A stretch of 64,000 bases of DNA from Synaphobranchus kaupii (taxonomy: Eukaryota > Chordata > Actinopteri > Anguilliformes > Synaphobranchidae), in assembly GCA_029718625.1 (NCBI GenBank), contig CM056381.1:55236157-55300156 (forward strand). The letters are read 5' to 3'. The notes under the pieces are model-generated. The model searched no databases. It was given only the letters and a program-made list of their open reading frames with translations, and was not told the origin of the DNA. Shown piece after piece: positions 56,638-64,000 of this stretch. A program made the position numbers and the translations under genes. Each line of letters starts with the position of its first letter. Position 1 is the stretch's first letter.

Positions 56638-57182
56638 CACTGCCTGGCCAAAAAAAAAGTCGCCGTTGCACCCGCATAGTGCATAGTGCCCACTGTACAA
56701 GCCTCTGGAGGCAGTGTTATGATCTGGGGTTGCTTCAATTGGTGAGGTCTAGGCTCAGCAACGTTATGCAGCAATAAAATGAAGTCAGCTGATTACCTGA
56801 ATGTACTGAATGACCAGGTTATCCCATCAATGGGCATATTCCAGGATGACAATGCTAAGATTCATCGGGCTCAAATTGTGAAAGAGTGGTTCAGGGAGCA
56901 TGAGGAATCATTTTCACACATGAATTGGCCACCAGAGTCTTGACCTTAATCTAATTGAAAGTCTTTGGGATGTGCTGGAGAAGACTTTACGGAGTGGTTC
57001 AATTCTCCCGTTGTCAATACAAGATCTCGGCCAAAAATGAATGCAACTCTGGACAGAAATAGATGTTGTGACGTTGCATAAGGTTGTCAAAACAATGCCA
57101 CGACAAATGCGCACCGTAATCAAAGCTAAAGGCGGTCCAACGAAATATTAGAGTGTGTGACTTTTTTTTTGGCCAGGCAGTG
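56638..57182 (+). mobile_element. Tc1-type transposon, internally deleted
   Basis: The ends read CACTGCCTGGCCAAAAAAAA and its inverse, with TA on both sides (56636-56637 and 57183-57184). 545 bp remain; full-length Tc1 elements of fish are about 1.2-1.6 kb. The 3' half of the transposase frame is retained. Confidence 0.93.
56707..57152 (+). pseudogene. Tc1-type transposase C-terminal half
   Basis: The sequence encodes GGSVMIWGCFNW, then a stop, [20 protein letters not shown] (the QDN segment with the second catalytic Asp), [15 protein letters not shown], and after a frameshift DLNLIESLWDVLEKTLR with the catalytic Glu. The first Asp region and the paired DNA-binding domains are deleted. One stop (near 56741) and one frameshift (near 56940) show that it is inactive. 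Confidence 0.88.
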
Positions 57183-57351
57183 TACGTGAAGCAACATATG
57201 CAAATTCCTGCAGAGGAAAGCAGTAATCAAATAATTAGTTCATTAAATCAAAGAAAAGAGGTAAGATAGATATATTAAAAAATAAACAAATAAAAACTCT
57301 TGAATAAAAATAAAAACGCATGTTGAAGAAATAATGTTAACTTCTAACTAA

Positions 57352-58300
57352 GGCCCTTTTCCAAACACAGGAACCTCTTCCGGAACTCAGGAAGTTTTTG
57401 CGGAACTCAAGCCCCTTTTCACTGAAGGAACCACGGCTGATTTTGGTTCCTGGGGCATGGTTCCTATCCCCCTTTTTAGTCCCTGATCGCAGTATAGTAC
57501 TTTTCAATGGTTCGCAAACTATTGGGGCTTGCAGTACTGAACATCGCCGATTGATCAAGCGCAATCGCCAAGTAGACCACAGGGGCTGTTTTTAAATACC
57601 AGCAACGTAAAACATTTAGCAGCAGTCAGAAAAAACAATTAGCATCATCAGCTAGACAGAAAACAGTGTTCAAAGAAAGGAAAAATGGAAATGGGAAAAC
57701 AAAATCAGACTAAACAGACCAATGACGACGTGCAAGTTTTAAACAATTGACAACATTTGCACAGTTGCCTGCTTCCACTGATTCTGCGTCTCACCTAGCC
57801 TATTTCATGTGAAACTAGTTTGAGTTCATTCATGATTATGTTATTCTTACTATTGTGAAAGACCTTGTGAGTGTATGGAACATTTTGTAAGCTACTTTGT
57901 GTAGTAGGAAAATACAGAACAAATTGCGTCTCGTATTGAGTCAAAACATTTTATATTCATATGGGAAGAATAAGGAACAAGTGGCAACCCTAAACGAAAA
58001 AGTATACCAAAAGATCTACATGTGTTTGACTGAACTGGCATAGACCACTCAGTTAAACAGTGCTGGGGGAAAAAAACTATAGCAGGATTACAAAAAAAAT
58101 AAGACCACAATACTTGTTAAAATTTCTGTAACTTAAAACGTGGCTTATTTCCCCGTCACTTCCTCCTACTTTACCTAATCTTCACGGTTCTCGAAGTATG
58201 GTGGGAAAGCAAACACAAACACGCTCCAGGAACCATTTTTGTCCCCGTTGTGGATAGTTCCTGCCCTCTTTTAGTTCAGACAACCTGGTGGAAAAGGGGC
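57352..58300. mobile_element. PIF/Harbinger-type MITE with TAA TSD
   Basis: The ends GGCCCTTTTCC and GGAAAAGGGGC are inverted, and TAA lies on both sides (57349-57351 and 58301-58303), the 3-bp target of Harbinger elements. Subterminal words 'aggaacc' / 'ggttcc' recur in both halves. No transposase frame. Confidence 0.8.
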
Positions 58301-58364
58301 TAAACCTCACAGACAAATCAGAGCTATCTAACTGAAGGACTGCAGAGCTTTGCCAGAGTCGCAG

Positions 58365-58460
58365 GTCATATGACAGCGGGCTAGGTCACGTGACGGGGAG
58401 CTTCTAGGGCTCAGACTGCACAACAGCTCAGCTGGCGGTGCCACATTTTTGTGACAGCTG
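58365..58460. promoter_or_regulatory. E-box cluster with two GTCA..TGAC palindromes
   Basis: GTCATATGAC (58365-58374) and GTCACGTGAC (58385-58394) are perfect 10-bp palindromes spaced exactly 20 bp, and CAGCTG E-boxes follow at 58429-58434 and 58455-58460. GTCACGTGAC is the consensus for USF/MITF/TFEB-type bHLH-Zip factors. No nearby gene start is identified. Confidence 0.4.
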
Positions 58461-59443
58461 TTTTGTTGTGAGCATTGAGTGGGGGGGCGGGGGCGGGGGG
58501 GGGGGGGGACATTTCCAGCTCTTATTTCAAAAAAGAAATCCATAAATAGCAACGTATCTGCACCCACACAGGAACTCAATTTGCATGACCTCTCACAGGC
58601 ACTGGATAAAGGGGAGCTGTCTGGACTTTTAGTGTCACAGACAGAGCCTGCTGACTCGGTTGAATGGTGTACACCATAAGAATTAAGACTCGAGGGGCGT
58701 CAGGGGGAGAGGAGCACCAGTGAAGGTTTCTCACTTATAAAAAGCTTACACAGGTTATTCATGTTCCCTACAAGAGGGGGGGGGGGGGAAGAAATGCGTT
58801 GTCATTAAAATGTTGCAATCCCAGTTTGCAACTGGCTCCACATAAATTACAGGAATGGTAGCATGCGATATGTAATTCAGACATGTTAACCGCCCTTGGC
58901 TGTCGCCTTTGTGAGCAGAATACGAATTGCACCCAACCAATAACAACGCACCTCTATTTGCTCATGAGTGGAAGTAATTCGCCTTCACTTCTTAGCAATT
59001 TACATATTTGCTTGTGTGAGTGTGAGTGAGAGAGAGTGTGTGTGAGAGAGAGAGTGTGTGTGGATTTGATCCACTATGTTGCAAGTAGTCATGCCGCATA
59101 AGATCACCCTTTGGCATCTGTCATAGCACAGTAACCAATATTGTTGAAACAGCACTGGATGCTTGAAGCTACTAAGATGAAAATATTGTATGAAAATTAT
59201 AGTAGGCTATTTATTTTCAGCCCATTCATCTTCCTGGGATGAAAGAAAGAAAAATCATGCGATAATGCATCTGCATCTCATTATCACCTTCTTTCATCAA
59301 ATATTCACAATTACACAGAAGTACAGGCTTCCAGCCTAGCCAAATTGTTTCAATAATTTAGGTTTAGTATATACATACTACAGCTATGTTCCACAATCAA
59401 ATAAATAAAATCAAATAAATAAAATAACATCCTACTTCCTTTC
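58461..59443. other. No gene recognised
   Basis: Contains poly-G tracts (58480-58508, 58777-58788) and a GT/GA-rich patch (59015-59062); otherwise unique. Confidence 0.5.
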
Positions 59444-59644
59444 TTGGCTTGTTCCAATCTGCTTACAGGACTGGATACTCCGTCCACTGAGATTGCCCTG
59501 CTGTCCATCAGTGGAACACTTCAGTCAGCTATAACATCTCTCTCTTTGGTCATAATCCTACTGGACCTTTCTACCACTTTTAACACAGAAGACCATATAC
59601 CCTTCATTCCACCCTGGGGATTTCAGGCACAGCTCTTAACTTGA
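59444..59644 (+). pseudogene. L2/Rex-type LINE RT fragment
   Basis: The frame reads LLTGLDTPSTEIALLSISGT, then a Leu/Ile/Ser-rich helix and VIILLDLSTTFNTEDH. This corresponds to 'SGFRxxHSTETALLxIxxxL ... VLILLDLSAAFDTVDH' of fish LINEs; motif A aspartate has become Asn. Only about 65 codons remain. The sequence then passes into a MITE-like repeat. Confidence 0.75.
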
Positions 59645-59669
59645 CTGAACGGACAGTCCTTTAGGGCAG

Positions 59670-59868
59670 CGATACAAAAAATCTGGCTCTCAGGGCCAGT
59701 AGTACTGCTGGATTTCATTACTCGTCTTTAATCTAGGACTGATATGAACCTGACACACCAGGTGAGTGTAATCTCTAGCCTATCAGTGCCATTATTGGAC
59801 TATGGCCTGTCAGGCAGAAGAGAAAACCAGCAGTATTACTACCCTTGAGGGCCAGACTTGCTTTAGGG
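59670..59868. mobile_element. Small hAT-like MITE
   Basis: About 200 bp with imperfect inverted halves: 'ctggctctcagggccagtag' with 'tactgctgg' on the left, and 'ccagcagta' with 'ttgagggccagacttgc' on the right. An internal 'gaacctgacacaccaggtga' is typical of this fish MITE family. Confidence 0.6.
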
Positions 59869-59892
59869 TTTCCAGGGCTGTGTGCAAATCAG

Positions 59893-60583
59893 AGCCCTAT
59901 CTACTGGGTGCATACTGTGTACTGTTTACTGTTTAGTACACGAATGCAGTATGCAAACTATATACCTCCATACTATAATCAGCGAAAACCCGGAAATAAA
60001 TAAGGCTGTATCCGAATCAGCACCCTTCCATACTATTGAGTATGCTTGTTGAGTAGTCTGGACGAGAAAGTAGTAAAGTAAGGAAATTTTTCTCTAAATG
60101 TAGTAGATCTATACTTAAAACCCCCAGATGATATACTTCTGGGGTTTTGCTGAGTACATTCGGGAGCATTGTTTTCAAGCATTTTGGTCGCATATGATGT
60201 ACAGCTTCTTTTTAAAAATGAGGCACAGTTCGCTGACATTTTCCTTCAATAACAACAAAAACAACACGTGACATGCGCAAGGGTGGGATGTCTTACGACA
60301 CGTCCACAGTACGTTTTGAAAATAGTATGGATGATATTATTTTTGCATACTGCATGTCGCATACTAAACAGTACACAGTAAACAGTACACAGCTGATAGG
60401 GCACAGTACACAGGAGACAGGGTGCAGTAGATAGGGCTCTGATTCAGACACAGCCTATATCTACCGGGAATTTTTAGTACACTGCATTTAGAGAACATTT
60501 AGTCTACTGAACAACTTTCTCATCCAGTGTACTCAACACGCATACTCAATAGTATGGAAGGTTGTTGATTCAGACACAGCAAA
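59893..60583. mobile_element. Two interlocked foldback MITEs
   Basis: Pair one: AGAGCCCTATCTACT (about 59902) with AGTAGATAGGGCTCT (about 60427). Pair two: GAATCAGCACCCTTCCATAC (about 60015) with the inverse near 60550-60575. The left end of pair two lies inside pair one and its right end lies outside, so the two palindromes overlap rather than nest. Confidence 0.65.
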
Positions 60584-60958
60584 AGAATAGTGGCTTGTTT
60601 CGTGGGGTTGTCACAATATCCCATTTTCATATTGTCGCAATGCCTTTAAGAAATATTCAATATTATCCGTATATAATTATAGTGGATTAATGATAACGTG
60701 AACAGAAGTAATTACCACATGTGGCAGCATTGAGTTCTAATTTCAGTAGCCTTAGCGTTGCTTCTGGATCCGTGTACTTTTTGGCCAATCGTTTCCCGTT
60801 TCAGAAACAGAAATTAAAAAACAAAGAAACGAATGGTTATGCTATATTAATTTTAAAAACAGAAATTGAAAAACGAGAATCAAATGGTTATTTATTTTGG
60901 ATCGGTGTATAAATTAATGCCAACTGCAACATCCCGTACTGTCACTCATCTCACAAAA

Positions 60959-61642
60959 TGTCATGGTTATTGGCAGCCTCTATTGTTTCTGTGGTCGTTA
61001 TTCGATTTGGCGTCGTTGGGACGGTCTATCTGATTTTTTCCACCTCCGTCCCAGTGTTTGGATCTCGCCCGGTCATTATTCCTCTCACATTTTTGGTATC
61101 TTGTCGGCTATATATAGCTCAGGACTTCCGCCCTCTGGCACTTCGATATTGTCTTTGCTATTTGACATCGAAGTCGGTAAGGTATAGGAATTTGGTCACT
61201 GCATTTCTGGTTGTTTCAAATAAGAAACGCAGCAAGCCCGGTTAGAGTTAGGATAGGATTGGTATCTTTACTGTCCAATCTTTCTCTTTGTCCTTTAGTC
61301 TCTCGACCTGTTACCTTTTGGGTTCAGCTCTTTTGCTACAAGAGCTTAGGTAACAGGTTTGAATTTCTGTTTCATTCCTTCTGCTTTCATTCCTTTTCTT
61401 TTGTTTTCCAAACCTCTTGTCTTTGATCTGAAGCGTGAGGTTCTTTCATTATTTATACACTCTATTTTCGAGTTTCGCCTCCTTTTGAGGTTGTTTTCAT
61501 TTGGCTTGCGCCGGGAAGTTTTTCTCCCATTCTTTTGTTTATTCCTTCCCTGGTGCGGTTATCTCCGCTTTTGTGGTGTATCTCTCTAGTTACGCTTTTA
61601 GATTCCTTATTGGTCGCGTCTCGTTCTCTCTCACCCATTACA
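60959..61642 (+). mobile_element. Probable gypsy 5' LTR
   Basis: Noncoding Thr/Cys/Phe-rich-looking sequence that ends 'acccattaca' directly before the gypsy leader and gag ATG. A 64-bp part (61272-61335) is repeated after the integrase at 63621-63684. A TATATATAGC segment lies at about 61109. The left border is uncertain. Confidence 0.6.
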
Positions 61643-61658
61643 GAATATTGAAGTCAGC

Positions 61659-63615
61659 ATGGAAGGACCCGCGACTTCTAAGGAATCGTACGATTCAACT
61701 GCCACAGTCAGGGAGAATGTCTGCAAAAATTAACAAAGAGTCTGTATAGAGGTCTCAGGTGAGGAGGCGGCCAGGAAATTGACCAATTTGCACCAGGAAA
61801 TTGACCAGTTTGCACCAGGGTACTGACACTGTAGCGGCTTTCTCTATAACATTTTGAGTGCTAGCCGGGGAGACGGGCTGGCTTGACGGCCCACTTAAAT
61901 CATTATTCCTTTGTCCAACTCCATTCAGGACGCGTTAGCTATGCTCGATCCACCCCGCTATGTTTAGTAACCTGGTTACCACGGCTATACGCCTTGATAA
62001 CCGGATTAGAGAATGCGAACGTGAGTGTAAAATACACCCGGTCCGTTTTAAATCCGCGTTATCAGGTACTTCGCCCAGTATTCACCTACCACTCCGCTGA
62101 TCAGGAGGAGCCCATGCAGGTAGATGGGTCGTCCCTCCACCAATCTAGGAGAGCGAGACCACGGAGGTACTGGTGCCAATACTGCAAACACAGGAGTCAT
62201 TCAAAGGATCAATGCCCTAAGTCGGCGGGAAACGAGGGGTCTCCGTAGGGAGACAGAGGTCCCCAGTGAGACAAAATAATACTATTTCTCTGACCCTGTT
62301 ACCCGTTCAACTGTTTTGGGAGGGACGCTCGGTTAGCATTAAAAATCCCCATACACCGACTCACTAGCTTCCGTCAGGTTACTGCTCTCAATAGCCATCC
62401 TATGGGTTCCGGGAATATTGAGCATAGAACTAATCCGGTAGAGATGTGCATTTCTCTCCAGGCCCACTCGGAGAGAATAAAATTATTTTTGATTGACTCC
62501 CCGTCGTACCCACTGGTGCTGGGACATTCGTGGTTAGGGTTACATAACCCTCATATCAGTTGGGGCAGAGATAGGAACCCTATTCATCAGTGGTCCCCTC
62601 TGATGCTGATGTTTTGAGAGAGATGCTGGAGAAGTTTTTCTTCGTCTGCTTAGACGATATTTAAATTTTTTCTTTAAAAAGATCTCTCATCTCACGTCAT
62701 TCACGTTAGACAGGTTTTGGGGGTGCTCCTTAAGGCTCAACTATTTGTTAAGGCCGAGAAATGCACTTTCCACACCAGCTCCGTCTCCTTTTAGGGTTCA
62801 TTGTTGCTGATGGACCCAGTAAATTTTTTGGCGGTTAAGAACTGGCCTCCACCCAATTCTGTGAAGCAGGTACAGCGCTTCTTTGGCTTTGCTAATTTTT
62901 ATCAGAGGTTTATCGCTAATTTTAGCACGGTAGCCACTCCCATCAATAATGGTTAATGGTAGACTATGTGTTTAGGGTGCACGGCCTACCTCTGGATGTG
63001 GTGTCAGATCGCTGCCCCCGATTTGCCGCTAGATTCTGGCGTTCCTTTTGTGCTCTGTTGGGGGCATCTGTCAGTCTTTCGTCCCAGAGACTAACGGACA
63101 GACGGAGCGCACCAACCAGAGTATGGAGAGCACCCTCCGGCGCATGGCCGCGGCTAATCCTACCTCCTGGAGTCGTTATCTCGCCTGGGCCAAATACGCT
63201 CATAATACCCTGCGTAACGCTTCCACTGGTCTTTCTCCTTTTGAGGCTCAGCTGGGATATCTACCCCCCTTGTTTCCTGAGCTGGAGAGAGATGCGGAGG
63301 TACCTTCCGCCGGCTCCTTCATTCGTAGGTGTCGAGCAGTTTGGAAGCATGTACGCGCGTCTCTATTGCGCGCTTCGGCCAAACAAAAAGTGGTGGCTGA
63401 CAGGCATCGACATCCTGCTCCTTCCTACCGGTTGGGGCAACGATTGTGGCTTTCCACACGGTACCTGCCTTTGCGAGTGGAGTCCCGTAAACTCGTGCCT
63501 CGATTCGTGGGCCCTTTTAAGATCATTCAGAAACTCGACCCAGTTATTTTACATGCACATCCATCCCACCTTTCATGTCTCTCGCTTGAAACTGGTGCTC
63601 GTTAGCGCTCTCGCC
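61659..63615 (+). pseudogene. Ty3/gypsy retrotransposon, internally deleted pol
   Basis: Pieces in order. A gag start, MEGPATSKESYDSTATV (61659), broken by a stop. A zinc knuckle WCQYCKHRSHSKDQCPK (about 62170-62220). A protease-like LFLIDSPSYPLVLGHSWLGL (about 62485-62550), in which the usual 'LIDSGA' catalytic motif is altered. RT scraps CLDDI (about 62650) and [18 protein letters not shown] (about 62870-62925). Then integrase from [17 protein letters not shown] (about 62965) through [37 protein letters not shown] and the GPF/I segment [12 protein letters not shown]. RNase H and the integrase N-terminus are missing between 62945 and 62956. Frameshifts and stops prevent expression. Confidence 0.88.
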
Positions 63616-63620
63616 CCAGC

Positions 63621-63684
63621 TGTCCAATCTTTCTGTTTGTCCTTTAGTCTCTCGACCTGTTACCTTTTGGGTTCAGCTCTTTTT
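63621..63684 (+). repeat. 3' LTR fragment of the gypsy element
   Basis: TGTCCAATCTTTCTSTTTGT and the following ~45 bp repeat 61272-61335 almost exactly. The 3' LTR is cut off here, and the next sequence is unrelated. Confidence 0.8.
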
Positions 63685-63699
63685 TTTCTCATAACTTAT

Positions 63700-63996
63700 T
63701 AGCTAGACACTTCAAATATCGCTCCAAAATGAATGTGATGACAAGTGCCTTTGTGCAGCAGCTGAGGATGTGCTCCAGGGTTCCTCAGCCCAGGTCACTT
63801 TCATCTCGACTGCATTCTCCCATCTTGTCCAAGCTCCCTGTTGCTTCATTATCACCGACTTGCAGGATCTCGTCTCTGCCACTGCTGCTCTCACCTCCTC
63901 CTGAACTACGCAGCGCCTTTCCTTCCCTCTGATGGTGTTCATTTGGGGAGTTGGAAAGGATCCTAGCCCAGCTCGGCCTTGTGTGACCACTCCCAC
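63700..63996 (-). pseudogene. R2-like / type-1 LINE RT fragment, internally deleted
   Basis: The minus-strand frame contains VQEEVRAAVAETRSCKSVIM, then KQQGAWTRWENAVEMKVTW, and in another frame GTLEHILSCCTKALV. In fish and invertebrate LINEs annotated as R2-like type-1 elements, 'QQGAWTRWE' and the zinc-knuckle-like 'GTLEHILSSCxKAL' are separated by about 60 residues; here they are nearly adjacent, so the intervening part is deleted. The fragment reaches the window end. Confidence 0.65.
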
Positions 63997-64000
63997 CAGC

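Noticed and set aside
60958..61749. Hydrophobic-looking open frames
   Set aside because: Pyrimidine-rich LTR sequence gives Phe/Leu/Ser-rich translations without start context or domains.
1..64000. CRISPR array or bacterial operon
   Set aside because: Tandem repeats here lack unique spacers, and the gene content is eukaryotic with introns and retroelements.

Overview
The window is eukaryotic nuclear DNA from a ray-finned (teleost) fish. The evidence is intron-containing exons of a vertebrate synaptic gene, plus fish-type repeats: tRNA-derived SINEs, Tc1/mariner, hAT, Harbinger- and TTAA-type elements, L2-like LINEs, a DIRS element and Ty3/gypsy LTR elements. There is no operon structure. A 500-base run of N at 18227-18726 is an assembly gap.

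Host gene. Only one host gene is convincing: the middle of an AP180 / SNAP91-like clathrin assembly protein gene on the minus strand, 17012 down to 7444. Ten exons (62, 13, 104, 92, 15, 210, 96, 177, 45 and 69 nt) plus a candidate 6-nt microexon join in one open frame with canonical GT-AG sites. The last six are all symmetric (phase 1-1). The encoded stretch is low-complexity and rich in DLF, DLL and DPF adaptor/clathrin-binding motifs. The 5' ANTH-domain exons and the 3' exons were not found; they lie outside the window, in the gap, or were missed.

Layout. 0.8-6.1 kb: a three-level nest of DNA transposons. 6.4-7.0 kb: a TTAA-flanked palindromic element. 7.4-17.0 kb: the SNAP91-like exons, with introns holding a minisatellite interrupted by a hAT foldback, a Tc1-type foldback and LINE/hAT debris. 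18.7-31 kb: LTR-like sequence, two solo LTRs with intact target duplications, SINEs, twin 106-bp palindromes and Tc1-type fragments. 32.4-38.5 kb: a composite foldback with about 22-bp tandem repeats in its inverted ends, a 2.4-kb inner palindrome, and an inverted relative of the element at 1.9-3.4 kb. 39.4-41.5 kb: a gypsy LTR and gag stub cut off by a palindromic element. 43.2-50.9 kb: a degenerate minus-strand DIRS element with an L2 LINE in its terminal repeat region, followed by an LTR-like block and a LINE 3' end. 51-64 kb: mostly unique sequence with foldback MITEs, a TTAA element carrying a THAP remnant, a Tc1 remnant, a Harbinger-type MITE, an E-box cluster, an internally deleted gypsy element and an R2-like LINE scrap.

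No complete autonomous transposon was found; every transposase, reverse transcriptase or recombinase fragment is truncated or interrupted. The most distinctive features are the foldback composite at 32.4-38.5 kb, the nested transposon stack at the left, and the microexon and symmetric-exon architecture of the SNAP91-like gene. All family names come from motif recognition by eye, not from database searches.
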